Shown here piece by piece: positions 26,002 to 34,862 of a DNA stretch of 64,000 nucleotides. Both the position numbers and the translations under genes were made by a program. Below the pieces are notes generated by a model. The model ran no database searches, was not told the origin of the DNA, and worked only from the letters and a program-made list of their open reading frames with translations. Positions within the stretch are counted from its first letter, which is position 1. Each line of letters begins with the position of its first letter. This DNA is from Clostridia bacterium (GTDB lineage: Bacteria; Bacillota; Clostridia; Lachnospirales; Anaerotignaceae): the NCBI GenBank assembly GCA_022651385.1, contig JALCQR010000002.1, positions 62,001 to 126,000 on the forward strand. The letters are read 5' to 3'.

Positions 26002-27423
26002 ATGAAAAATAAAATACTTTTTCTTATTATAACTATAATTTTATGTATTCCAAATATAAATGCTTCGGCAACTGAAATACCGGATAACCTCAAAAAACAA
26101 GCTGACGAAATGCAGCTTGATGCAGATGCGGCAATAGTAATGGACGCCAAAACGGGAGAAATACTTTTTTCCAAAAACATCAACAAGCAGGAGTATCCGG
26201 CAAGTATAACAAAGCTTATGACCGTACTGCTTGCTTTTGAAAACTGTAAACTTGACGATGTTGTGACTTTTTCACATAATGCCGTTTACTCAATTGAGCC
26301 GGGAAGCAGCAATATAGGCATTAATGAAAACGAAAAGCTGACAGTTGACCAGTGTCTTTATGCAATACTCTTTCGGTCGGCAAATGAGGTGGCAAACGGC
26401 ATAGGCGAACATATAGACGGAAATCTTGACACATTTGCCAAACACATGACAGAGCGTGCAAAAGAATTGGGAGCCAAAAACACAAATTTTGTAAATGCCA
26501 ATGGTCTGCATGACAAATCGCATTATACATCAGCTTACGATATGGCGCTTATAGCTAAGGAGATTCTTAAATACCCTCATTTCAAAGAGATACTTGCTAC
26601 AAGAAATTATGAAATTCCGCCTACAAATCTGTGCAATGAAACGCGTTATCTTCATAATCAGACACAGCTTATAAATCCTTCATCTATATTTTATTATAAG
26701 GACAGTGAGGGCGGAAAAACTGGCTATACAGATCAGGCAAGAAACACCCTTGTTTCATATGCCAAAAGAGGCGACACTGAGATAGTATGTGTTGTGCTTC
26801 ATTCGTCAGGCTACGGAGAATATTATGACACAATGAAGCTTTTTGATTATGCCCTTAATAATTTTAAAACACAAAAACTTTGCTCGGCAGGCGACAAATG
26901 TACCACAATAACGCTTGAAAAACCGCCTGCAGAAAACAAGAAATCTTTTTTGTTTTTCAATAAAAATGAACCGGAAACAACCGAAGAACCTAAAACAGTT
27001 GACCTAAACTTCAAAGATGACGTATACGCAACTTTACTATCATCAGATAAAGCTGAAAACATAACAGCCAAAAAGACAATAAAAGACGGCCTTGCACAGG
27101 TACACTGCGGAGATATATGCGGCAGTGTAGTTTATGAGTATAAAGGCACCCAATTAGGCAAAACCGATCTTTTGGCAGCATGCGATGCCGGAATACCTGC
27201 TCCTGCAGCAAAAGATGATAAATCCAAGTCTAAGGCAATAAATATTTTAAAAATAATAGCTGCCATAGTGCTGATTTTAATTTTCATTTTCGGCATGTAT
27301 CTTTTTGTCGGACACATTAAATATTCACGTAAAAAAAGACTGCGTCAAAGGAGACTCAGGCGTTATCGTGAAAGCGGTTACCAAAATATTTACAGTTTAG
27401 ACAGAAAGAAAAGAAAAGAATAA
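26002..27423 (+). CDS. D-alanyl-D-alanine carboxypeptidase (peptidase S11, penicillin-binding protein 5/6 type)
   Basis: Cell-wall carboxypeptidase of 473 residues that trims the terminal D-Ala of peptidoglycan stem peptides. A signal peptide (1-23) ends near NASA. The catalytic serine-lysine motif SITK is at about 65-68, then SANEVAN and KTGYT. A C-terminal region (about 260-390) precedes a transmembrane helix at about 407-428 and a basic cytoplasmic tail rich in Arg. I start at ATG 26002 after AGGAG, since the preceding in-frame codons lack a site. DacF/DacB-like enzymes in Firmicutes act in vegetative wall or spore cortex maturation. Confidence 0.92.
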   Translation: MKNKILFLIITIILCIPNINASATEIPDNLKKQADEMQLDADAAIVMDAKTGEILFSKNINKQEYPASITKLMTVLLAFENCKLDDVVTFSHNAVYSIEPGSSNIGINENEKLTVDQCLYAILFRSANEVANGIGEHIDGNLDTFAKHMTERAKELGAKNTNFVNANGLHDKSHYTSAYDMALIAKEILKYPHFKEILATRNYEIPPTNLCNETRYLHNQTQLINPSSIFYYKDSEGGKTGYTDQARNTLVSYAKRGDTEIVCVVLHSSGYGEYYDTMKLFDYALNNFKTQKLCSAGDKCTTITLEKPPAENKKSFLFFNKNEPETTEEPKTVDLNFKDDVYATLLSSDKAENITAKKTIKDGLAQVHCGDICGSVVYEYKGTQLGKTDLLAACDAGIPAPAAKDDKSKSKAINILKIIAAIVLILIFIFGMYLFVGHIKYSRKKRLRQRRLRRYRESGYQNIYSLDRKKRKE

Positions 27424-27502
27424 TAAGACGCTGATAATCATTCTATTTACTTTACTTGATTTGCAATAAGCAATATAATATAACAATAGGAGGGATGATT
27501 AT

Positions 27503-28099
27503 ATGAAAAGAATAATTAAATATATTATACTTGGAGTTTTTGTTTCAGCAATTTTTACATGCGTATCTTACGCAAATCCGGTACGTTCATATTTGATACC
27601 AGATGAATATGCACAGATGGACAACGCTGAATCATTTACTCAATTATATAATTATTGTGTGTCACAGGAAGACGACAACTCTATTCCTGTAATAACCGAT
27701 CTCAAAAAGGTTGACACAAAGCTTACCAACTCAAATGTATATATGGGTAACTTTGGTGATTACTCATCTGTTGTTTTTCAGGAAGACGCTTCAAACAACA
27801 GATTAATGGCCATTGCTGTAGCAACTCCTGATACATTGTTTTCAGATAGCTATTTAAACGAATATGGCACCGAGCCAGCTTCCCAGTTTATAACTGAGGT
27901 TTCAACACTGGAGGGTTTTTTTGGGTCTATGAATGAGATTGATAGCACTAATAATGAATCAGCCGCTGAAAAAAGTATAGATTGTATTACAAACGGCGGT
28001 ACAGGTTCCTTCTGTGCAGGAAATCTGCGTTACGATATAAATTGTGAAAACAATGCTATTTCTTATACACTTTCAGCTTATACCGATGACGGGAAATAA
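27503..28099 (+). CDS. Secreted protein of unknown function
   Basis: Not recognised. Protein of 198 residues with a signal peptide (1-24, ending SYANP), an acidic mature part and no clear domain. It contains two cysteines close to the C-terminus (IDCITNGGTGSFC and a later INCEN), which could form a disulfide. It follows the carboxypeptidase with an 80-base gap and its own AGGAGGG site, and ends at a strong terminator. It may be an extracytoplasmic accessory or surface protein; no function is proposed. Confidence 0.75.
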   Translation: MKRIIKYIILGVFVSAIFTCVSYANPVRSYLIPDEYAQMDNAESFTQLYNYCVSQEDDNSIPVITDLKKVDTKLTNSNVYMGNFGDYSSVVFQEDASNNRLMAIAVATPDTLFSDSYLNEYGTEPASQFITEVSTLEGFFGSMNEIDSTNNESAAEKSIDCITNGGTGSFCAGNLRYDINCENNAISYTLSAYTDDGK

Positions 28100-28105
28100 T
28101 ATAAG

Positions 28106-28141
28106 ACCGTATGCCAGAAACTATTGGCATACGGTTTTTTA
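28106..28141. terminator. Strong terminator, CCGTATG-type stem
   Basis: Arms ACCGTATGCCA (28106-28116) and TGGCATACGGT (28125-28135) followed by six Ts. It lies between convergent genes. Its stem core recurs in terminators at 45023-45054 and 59753-59780. Confidence 0.93.
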
Positions 28142-28158
28142 ATTTTAAATTTAAAAAT

Positions 28159-29211
28159 TTATTCAGCTATATAATAGAAATCATCAGAAGGAACTTTTCC
28201 TCCTACAGATGCCGGATTCGCATCATAAAGTATCTTATAGAAATTAGACAGCATTGCTTTCATATCTTTTCCGTCAAAATATACAATATTGCAATTAGGT
28301 ATTGCCTTTTCAGCAGCAGCCGCACTGGCCATTATTTGATATTTCTCAACAAGTTTTGCTACATTCGATGCATTTTCGGTATAATCTATTGAATTTTCAT
28401 ACTCTGCAAGAAAATCTTCAAATGCCTTTTTATTGTTATTTATAAAATCTTTTCTTGCCACAATGCATCCCATGGCTAATCTGCTGTCTTCAATTCCATT
28501 CTTCTTGCACGCGTTTTCCCATTCTTTATTAAGGTCAATAGCTGTAACTATTTTTGAGTTCTTCATTTCAACCGCTGTAACCTGCGGCTCCGGAAGCACT
28601 GCCAATGTAACTGAGCCTGATGCTAAGGCCTGCGCAACCTCAGCATGTTCCGACATAAATTCAAGATTTGCCTTTACGCCATATGCATTTAATATATATT
28701 CCAAAGCATATTCAGGTACAGAGCCCTGTCCCGAAAGTGCTATAGTTTTACCTTCAAGATCCGAAACAGATTTAATATTTTGCGTTCCGTCTTCAAGCAA
28801 ATATAAGACACCAAGGGTATTAACAGCAGCTACCTGTATTTCTCCCTTTGTTTTATTGTAAACCACTGATGCAAGGTTTGTAGGTATTGCCGCAATATCA
28901 ATATCTCCCGAAATCAGTTTGCCCGTTATTTCGTCAGGACTTGCTGCAATATCAAAATTATATTTGTTTTTGCTCTCATTATTTATATTCTCGTCTATGA
29001 GCCTTGCAGCTCCTATTCCCGTAGGCCCCTTTAAAACAGCTATATTTATGTTGGTTCTACTATCTGTATCTTCAATTCCTGATGACTGCAAAACAGAAGC
29101 AGAACTTCCAACAGATTCTGAAGCTTCATTTTGTGATGAATTTCCACATCCGGCAAACATTGCTGCTCCTAAAACAGCAGTCAACATCAATGCCATAAAT
29201 TTCTTTCTCAT
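28159..29211 (-). CDS. ABC transporter substrate-binding lipoprotein (NMT1/SsuA-like)
   Basis: Extracytoplasmic binding protein of 350 residues. A lipoprotein signal ends at AGC (Cys22), and a Ser-rich linker reaches about residue 50. Two-lobe NMT1/TauA-type fold with INIAVLKGPTGIGAARLI, GDIDIAAIPTNLASV and GKTIALSGQGSVPEYAL. These segments are typical of NitT/TauT-like importers common in clostridia. No ATPase or permease gene is adjacent, so it is an orphan or its partners lie elsewhere. It has a consensus promoter and a roughly 240-nt leader. Confidence 0.88.
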   Translation of the reverse strand: MRKKFMALMLTAVLGAAMFAGCGNSSQNEASESVGSSASVLQSSGIEDTDSRTNINIAVLKGPTGIGAARLIDENINNESKNKYNFDIAASPDEITGKLISGDIDIAAIPTNLASVVYNKTKGEIQVAAVNTLGVLYLLEDGTQNIKSVSDLEGKTIALSGQGSVPEYALEYILNAYGVKANLEFMSEHAEVAQALASGSVTLAVLPEPQVTAVEMKNSKIVTAIDLNKEWENACKKNGIEDSRLAMGCIVARKDFINNNKKAFEDFLAEYENSIDYTENASNVAKLVEKYQIMASAAAAEKAIPNCNIVYFDGKDMKAMLSNFYKILYDANPASVGGKVPSDDFYYIAE

Positions 29212-29452
29212 TTTTAAATTCCTCTCTTTTTAAATGTATTTTTTCAGCCCTGATACATTTTTAACATATATGTTTCAGCTGTCTTTTGTAAAATTTCTCG
29301 GCTGTAAATAACATCGCCCCTTTTAAATCTGCATACCTCTCCATTATCATCGGATATATTCGGATATATTTTTTATTTCACAAGAACGAATCAAATTTTT
29401 ATGTATGTTATTCATAGCTTTTGCTTTCACATATTAAAATTTTGTATCATTT
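29212..29452 (-). other. Long 5' leader of the orphan binding-protein gene, candidate regulatory RNA
   Basis: A consensus promoter at 29459-29487 predicts a transcript beginning near 29452, giving about 240 nt of untranslated leader. On the minus strand the leader holds GGAGAGGTATGCAG, then AAAAGGGGCGATG and ACAGCCGAGAAA blocks, then a hairpin ACAT...ATGT between CTGAA and TCAGGGCTG. These look like structured-RNA elements. I could not match them to a known riboswitch class. Confidence 0.4.
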
Positions 29453-29458
29453 CATACA

Positions 29459-29487
29459 ATTATAGTAACGTTAATATACTTTGTCAA
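29459..29487 (-). promoter_or_regulatory. Consensus sigma-A promoter of the binding-protein gene
   Basis: On the minus strand TTGACA (29482-29487) and TATAAT (29459-29464) are separated by 17 bases, a perfect consensus. The gene starts about 250 bases downstream. Confidence 0.9.
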
Positions 29488-29824
29488 CAAATACGCATTA
29501 AAAAAAAGACGGCGCCGATTCCGTCTTTTTCGAGGGGTAAAACTAAAAAAATTAATAAGGGTAAATGGATGGATAATTTAATATCCGGGGGATTAAAAAA
29601 TCTCAGTAACTTAGTAGTGTAGTATTCATTATATTAAAATGACATATTATCTATCTAACAAATACTATGTATTTATATTAGCACAAAATAAGTTTTTGTC
29701 AACATGTAGCATAGAAGTATACTTTATACTTGAAAAAACTATAAGCCTTTGCACAAATGCAAAAGTCTCGACAAATTTATTCTTTTCCTTTAAACTTAAA
29801 TAAAAAACAATACAGGAGAAAACA
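29488..29824. other. Intergenic interval with an orphan terminator-like hairpin
   Basis: The hairpin AAAAAGACGG / CCGTCTTTTT lies at 29503-29530 between divergently transcribed genes, where neither annotated gene needs a terminator. To its right is a 17-codon frame (29569-29622) with an AAGGG site. These may belong to an undetected small transcript. Otherwise nothing is seen. Confidence 0.45.
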
Positions 29825-30727
29825 ATGGAAACAATTAAGCAAAAATACTTTGATTCTTTTTCATGCACTGCCGAAAAATGCTCTTTTACCTGCTGCAGCG
29901 GATGGGACATAAATGTAGATTTTAAAACATACAGACTTTGGAAAAAAGAAAATCTATCATATGAAAAACAAGTAAAAAAGACAAAAAACGGATACATAAT
30001 CAAAAAACGCACATTTGAAAATTGCCCGTATATTAAGAACGGGCTTTGTAAAATAATACTTGAAAAAGGTGAAAAATATATTTCAGGTACATGCCGTAGT
30101 TTTCCCAGAGTAGAAAATATGCAAAACGGATACACAGAGCTTTCTCTTTCATGTGCCTGTATTGAGGCAGCCAAAATAATTGCAGAAAATAATTTTGAAA
30201 TTTTAGGAGAATATGCCAAAAACAGAACAAAAATACTTGAAAAATTAAAGTCAATGCCTTATATTGAGCATGCAGACCTATTTAACGAACCCAGAAATGA
30301 AAATGTAAATTCGAAGCTAAAAGAAATAAACATACTTTTTTATGACATTATTCAAAACTATAAAAAAGTACCTGTATTTAAACCTTTTTTATGCAGATTT
30401 AAAAATTATAAATATACAGATTGGGAAAAATTTTCAGCCAAATTAAAATTAAGTTCTGAAACAATTAAACGTCTCTACATGTCAAAATTCTTTGAATACT
30501 GTCCTGATGACACATTGGCCAAGGAACGGCTTTTATTTATACTGCTTGAGTATATTCTTATGCGTCATGCTCTTTTTTTAAGCAGCATTACAAAAGAAAA
30601 CATAATAATATATACTGCTGTTTTCTCAAGAATAATAGGCAATAACGAAGAAGCCGTAAGAGATTATTTTAAAGAAATATTCGGCAATGAAATTCCCGAT
30701 AAAAAATATATATGTGCCCTTTTATAA
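29825..30727 (+). CDS. FliB-like lysine N-methylase family protein
   Basis: Cysteine-rich protein of 300 residues. The N-terminus has the FliB pattern SCTAEKCSFTCCSGWDINVD (about 13-32). NCPYIKNGLCKI and GTCRSFPR add more cysteines that could form an Fe-S or zinc site. FliB proteins methylate flagellin lysines; members are usually closer to 400 residues, so the C-terminus is short. No flagellar gene is nearby. The last 6 bases overlap the convergent ATP-grasp gene. The family assignment is good; the substrate is uncertain. Confidence 0.75.
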   Translation: METIKQKYFDSFSCTAEKCSFTCCSGWDINVDFKTYRLWKKENLSYEKQVKKTKNGYIIKKRTFENCPYIKNGLCKIILEKGEKYISGTCRSFPRVENMQNGYTELSLSCACIEAAKIIAENNFEILGEYAKNRTKILEKLKSMPYIEHADLFNEPRNENVNSKLKEINILFYDIIQNYKKVPVFKPFLCRFKNYKYTDWEKFSAKLKLSSETIKRLYMSKFFEYCPDDTLAKERLLFILLEYILMRHALFLSSITKENIIIYTAVFSRIIGNNEEAVRDYFKEIFGNEIPDKKYICALL

Positions 30728-31549
30728 TCCTGCAATGCGCCTGCAAATTTCTAAAAGAGGATTACCGTCTTTAAAATATTCCGTATATTTTACTCCCGGC
30801 ATACCGTTTGCCTCACAAAAAATAAGACCGTTGTCACCGCATAAAAAATCAACGCTTCCCAAATTTATACCTAAAATGCCGCCTATATTTTCAGCTAAAT
30901 CTATTTCTTCCATTTTAGGTGTATAAAGCTTAATACTTGCACCCTCTGCAATATTGGAACGAAAATCCGATTTATTTATACGTATAAACGACACTACATA
31001 CTTTCCTCTGCAAAGTATAAACCTAATATCTTTACCAAATGATGATGAAATGTACTCCTGAATAAGTATTTCGTCATCAAACATCCTTTTAAGTTCACGT
31101 GATTTTTTAACGGCTTCCTCAAAATTATTTGCTGTTAAGACGCCCTTACCCTGACTGCCCTTGTTTATTTTTAGTACAGCCGGAAACCCGATACTTATAT
31201 TTTTATTTTCATTAAATTTCTCTGTTTTTGGGATGGGAATTGTGCTGTCGGCATTTTCAATCATTTCAATGCTTTTTGCTTTGTCAAGCACATTTTCAAT
31301 GCATTCGGCTGTATTTATAACGTCAACTCCAAGCCTTTCCAAATATCTTGTTCTTGCAAGACTTTCACTGTCAATATTACCGAAATACGCAGTTATTACA
31401 AAGTCCGGTATTTTATTTTCAATTTCTTTAAACACATCATTAACATGCACCTTTTTAAAATCCACAGCCAAAGACTTAAAAATTTCCTCATATTTTTTTA
31501 TGTCCTTAAGTCCAAAGCTTACATCACCCACAAGTATCCAGCCAGTCAT
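30722..31549 (-). CDS. ATP-grasp family ligase (RimK-like)
   Basis: ATP-grasp protein of 275 residues. The N-terminal pre-ATP-grasp domain (1-90) is followed by a central ATP-binding part with FPAVLKINKGSQGKGV. The phosphate-binding and metal sites are in ILIQEYISS, DIRFILCRG and the terminal LGSVDFLCGDNGLIFCEANG. Such enzymes join a carboxylate to an amine through an acyl-phosphate. It resembles RimK-type alpha-L-glutamate ligases and lysine-biosynthesis LysX more than D-Ala-D-Ala ligase. It starts at ATG 31549 after GAGGTG. The substrate is unknown. Confidence 0.82.
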   Translation of the reverse strand: MTGWILVGDVSFGLKDIKKYEEIFKSLAVDFKKVHVNDVFKEIENKIPDFVITAYFGNIDSESLARTRYLERLGVDVINTAECIENVLDKAKSIEMIENADSTIPIPKTEKFNENKNISIGFPAVLKINKGSQGKGVLTANNFEEAVKKSRELKRMFDDEILIQEYISSSFGKDIRFILCRGKYVVSFIRINKSDFRSNIAEGASIKLYTPKMEEIDLAENIGGILGINLGSVDFLCGDNGLIFCEANGMPGVKYTEYFKDGNPLLEICRRIAGL

Positions 31550-31699
31550 TATTTTTCACCTCGCTTAAAATTTATAGACATTTTATCATAGTCAAGGTAT
31601 TTATAAAAGCACAATTAAAAGTACAATATTTCCATTTACATAAAGTATTAATACTGGTATTATTTGTTCAGAAAAAAATTACATTTAAGGGGAAAATTT

Positions 31700-33319
31700 A
31701 TGATTTTAAAAAGGATAGAAAAAGGTAATTTGGCTCTTGAGCGTATCAAAAAAGCATCTGAAAATGGTTACAGTGAAAACCTTAAAACTCTGTTTAAACT
31801 TATAAGCGAAAACAAAAATACCGTATTCGGTACTAAGCATAACTTCAGTAATATAAAATCATACAGTGAATATATAAAAAATATTCCTCTTTATACTTAC
31901 AATGATTATGAAAAATATATAGAAAGAATAGAAAACGGTGAAAAAAACATTCTCTCATCCCATGATATAATTCATTTTGCCATAAGCTCCGGCAGTCAGG
32001 GAAAGCCCAAAAAAATTCCCATGGTTCAGGAGGCATCAGACCTTTTTGCTCTATACACACATGCCGCAGCCTTTGCCGTAATGTACAAAGAACGTCCATG
32101 GAAAATAAGCCGCGGTGTATCATTTACCGAGGTACGGTTTACTGCCAAAGAAAACGGCTTCACTTATGGTGCCGTATCAGGCAAAGTTCGCGAAAAATAC
32201 AAGGACTTTGAACATTTAGTATATACCACTCCAAAGTGTATATCCTACCCCGAAAGCGAAATGGATTTTTATTATCTGCATCTGCGTTTTGCTGTCGCTG
32301 AAAAAAATCTTTCTTTTATTACATGTGCTTTTATTTCATCTGTATTTTCAATGATGAAATACCTCGAGAAAAATTGGCAGGTAATTACAGACGATATTGA
32401 AAACGGAACAATAAATAATTCAATAAACATACCTGAAAATATAAGAAATGAAATATCCCCTCTTCTTAGACCCGACAAAAAGCGTGCCGACGAGCTGAGA
32501 CATGAATTTAGCCAAGGTTTTTACAATATAATGCCGAGGATATGGAAAAATTTAAGTTTTATATTTGGTATTTCCGGCGGCAGCTTTCAGATGTATTGTT
32601 CAAAACTTCGGAGATACTCGGGAAATGTCCGTATACATTTCAGCGTTTATTCGGCCTCGGAAGGCATTTTTGCTTTTCCGCTGGAGTCAGAAAGCCAATC
32701 TATGGTGCTCATACCGTTCAGCGCATTTTATGAATTTATGGATGTAAACACAAACGAAATTGTAACAATGGACAAAGTAAAGATAGGCAAAGAATATGAG
32801 CTTATAATAACAAATATTTCGGGTTTTTACCGTTACAAAATGGGCGATGTCATAAAAATAACAGACTTTTACGGCACCCTTCCTATGATAAGGTTTATGT
32901 ACAGAAGAAGTCAGGTGCTTAGCCTTTGCGGAGAAAAAACAACTGAGGACTGCATGAATGAAGTATTCAAAAGTCTTGTTATGGAAACCGGCATCGACAT
33001 AACAGATTATACTCTTGCCGCAGACACTGAATTATTTCCGCAGCGGTATATAGTTTTTATAGAAAGCAGTACTGAAATGCCGGTTTTAAAAATACGTGAC
33101 ATAATTGAGGACAAACTCTGTGTATTTAATTTTTCATATGCCGAAAAAATAAAAAACGGAAAATTAGGAAAACTTGAGGTTTGTATGCTGAGTCCCGGTA
33201 CTTATATAAGATACAGAAATTTAGTGGCAAAAAAAGGCGCATCACCAAACCAGATAAAGCCTTTGCGAGTTGCCGATACCGAGGAAAAGAAAAAATTTCT
33301 TATGTCAAATATTATTTAA
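31700..33319 (+). CDS. GH3-like acyl-adenylate-forming enzyme
   Basis: Protein of 539 residues related to plant-type GH3 acyl-acid amido synthetases of the ANL superfamily. The ATP/AMP-binding P-loop is ISSGSQGKPKKIP (about 96-108). SVYSASEGIFAFP carries the second ATP motif, and YRYKMGDVIKI is the hinge motif. GH3 enzymes adenylate a carboxylic acid and conjugate it to an amino acid. I start at ATG 31700 after AAGGGG. The gene is divergent from the ATP-grasp ligase and upstream of an O-acyltransferase pair. Bacterial GH3 proteins are little characterised, and the substrate is not inferred. Confidence 0.82.
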   Translation: MILKRIEKGNLALERIKKASENGYSENLKTLFKLISENKNTVFGTKHNFSNIKSYSEYIKNIPLYTYNDYEKYIERIENGEKNILSSHDIIHFAISSGSQGKPKKIPMVQEASDLFALYTHAAAFAVMYKERPWKISRGVSFTEVRFTAKENGFTYGAVSGKVREKYKDFEHLVYTTPKCISYPESEMDFYYLHLRFAVAEKNLSFITCAFISSVFSMMKYLEKNWQVITDDIENGTINNSINIPENIRNEISPLLRPDKKRADELRHEFSQGFYNIMPRIWKNLSFIFGISGGSFQMYCSKLRRYSGNVRIHFSVYSASEGIFAFPLESESQSMVLIPFSAFYEFMDVNTNEIVTMDKVKIGKEYELIITNISGFYRYKMGDVIKITDFYGTLPMIRFMYRRSQVLSLCGEKTTEDCMNEVFKSLVMETGIDITDYTLAADTELFPQRYIVFIESSTEMPVLKIRDIIEDKLCVFNFSYAEKIKNGKLGKLEVCMLSPGTYIRYRNLVAKKGASPNQIKPLRVADTEEKKKFLMSNII

Positions 33320-33334
33320 ATATTACACACACAC

Positions 33335-33381
33335 AAACCGTATTTTCCAAGAAATTGTAGTTTTATGGGAAATATGGTTTT
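33335..33381 (+). terminator. Terminator after the GH3-like gene
   Basis: Imperfect stem AAACCGTATTTTCC / GGGAAATATGGTTT followed by a T-rich tail. It is 16 bases past the stop codon. Two mismatches make it weaker than the others. Confidence 0.6.
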
Positions 33382-33520
33382 TATTTTGAAGGGAATATTT
33401 TACAAATAATTAAGACAATATTTCAAATTTTTAATTTTCATTACATTTGTTTTAAATCCATTGTGGAAAAGCATATGTTTATATATAATTGTTTCATATG
33501 ATTTTTTTCTGGAGGATAAA

Positions 33521-34849
33521 ATGCAATTTACCAATCTTAATTTTATGTTTAGGTTTTTACCTGCATTTTTTATAATATACCTTATTTTCCCACCAAAATA
33601 CAGAAATAAAGTTTTATTTGCCGGAAGTATTGTATTTATAGCCATAGGTGACCTTAAATACACACCATTGCTTCTTTTATTTATAACCGTCAGCTTTTTT
33701 TCAGCAATTGCTATATCAAATCTGCGCCGAAAAGAAAGCTTATCGCGTACAGTTTTTGTCGCAACAGTTATATTTTTTTCGGCAGTTCTTTTGTATTTTA
33801 AATACGTGTCGCCAAACATGCCTTTAGGTATAAGCTTTTACACATTCACATGTATTTCATATATAAGTGATATATATATGGGAAACATAACCATAGAAAA
33901 ATCTTTTATTAATCTTGGTGCATATATTTCATGTTTTCCAAAACTTATATCCGGACCTATAGCACTGTACAGCGATATGCGTGCCAAAAAAAGAAGAATT
34001 TATCCGGAATATTTGGAAGAAGGAATGTCTATATTTATTATTGGACTTGCTTATAAAGTTATAATAGCCGACCATTTGGCTGTGCTTTTTAACGATTGTA
34101 AAATCATAGGTTTTGAAAGCCTGCCTACGGCTTTGGCTTGGCTTTGCGCATATGGTTTTTCTATGCAGCTGTATTTTGACTTTCAGGGCTACTCTCTTAT
34201 GGCTATAGGCATAGGCAAAATGCTTGGTTTTAATCTGCCGAAGAATTTTGACCATCCTTACAGGTCACGTTCCGTAAGTGAGTTTTACAGAAGATGGCAC
34301 ATGACTTTAGGCACATGGTTTAAAAAATATCTGTACATTCCTCTCGGAGGCAACAGAAAAGGCATTTCACATACGGTGTTTAATCTGTTTGTGGTATGGA
34401 TAGTAACCGGAATGTGGCACGGCGCAACAATGAACTTTGTATTATGGGGCTTTGTACTGTTTTTGTTTATAGCGGCGGAAAAATTAGGTCTTAAAAACAT
34501 ACTTTACAAACACCTGCTGTTATCTAAAATATACATATACATAGTAATGCCCGTAACATGGGTAATATTTGCCGTATCAAATACAACCGATATGATTTCA
34601 TGGCTTTCAAGCATGTTTTTTATGCCGTCTGATACCGCTGTTGATACACACATATTTTTTACATATATAAAAACCTACTGGATGTTTTTTGCGGCAGGAG
34701 CAATTGTAAGTCTGCCGTTTTTTGAAAAGATATGCTTTAAATTAAAGGGCCGTATGATTTTCAAGCTCTTGCTTTTGGCAGTTATGTTATTATGTGTTTA
34801 TGATATGGCAGGACAAAGCGGCAGTCCGTTTTTATATTTTAAATTCTGA
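33521..34849 (+). CDS. MBOAT family membrane-bound O-acyltransferase (AlgI/DltB-like)
   Basis: Polytopic acyltransferase of 442 residues. It moves acyl groups, often acetyl, to exported polysaccharide or wall polymers. About ten hydrophobic helices are present. The family signature SVSEFYRRWHMTLGTWFKKYLYIPLGGNR, spread over about 253-281, and WHG with the catalytic histidine (GMWHGATMNFVLWG) are intact. It starts at ATG 33521 after GGAGG. The SGNH protein gene follows 13 bases later, the usual AlgI-AlgX/J-type pairing. Confidence 0.93.
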   Translation: MQFTNLNFMFRFLPAFFIIYLIFPPKYRNKVLFAGSIVFIAIGDLKYTPLLLLFITVSFFSAIAISNLRRKESLSRTVFVATVIFFSAVLLYFKYVSPNMPLGISFYTFTCISYISDIYMGNITIEKSFINLGAYISCFPKLISGPIALYSDMRAKKRRIYPEYLEEGMSIFIIGLAYKVIIADHLAVLFNDCKIIGFESLPTALAWLCAYGFSMQLYFDFQGYSLMAIGIGKMLGFNLPKNFDHPYRSRSVSEFYRRWHMTLGTWFKKYLYIPLGGNRKGISHTVFNLFVVWIVTGMWHGATMNFVLWGFVLFLFIAAEKLGLKNILYKHLLLSKIYIYIVMPVTWVIFAVSNTTDMISWLSSMFFMPSDTAVDTHIFFTYIKTYWMFFAAGAIVSLPFFEKICFKLKGRMIFKLLLLAVMLLCVYDMAGQSGSPFLYFKF

Positions 34850-34862
34850 CGGAGGAATTAAA

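Noticed and set aside
29212-29452. TPP riboswitch in the leader of the binding-protein gene
   Set aside because: It has GGGGCG and GCCGAGA blocks, but the ACCC pairing partner and the GAACCTGAT core are absent, so the class cannot be assigned.
33400-33819. 139-codon minus-strand frame opposite the MBOAT gene
   Set aside because: It is antisense to a clear MBOAT gene, lacks a ribosome binding site and has no family features.
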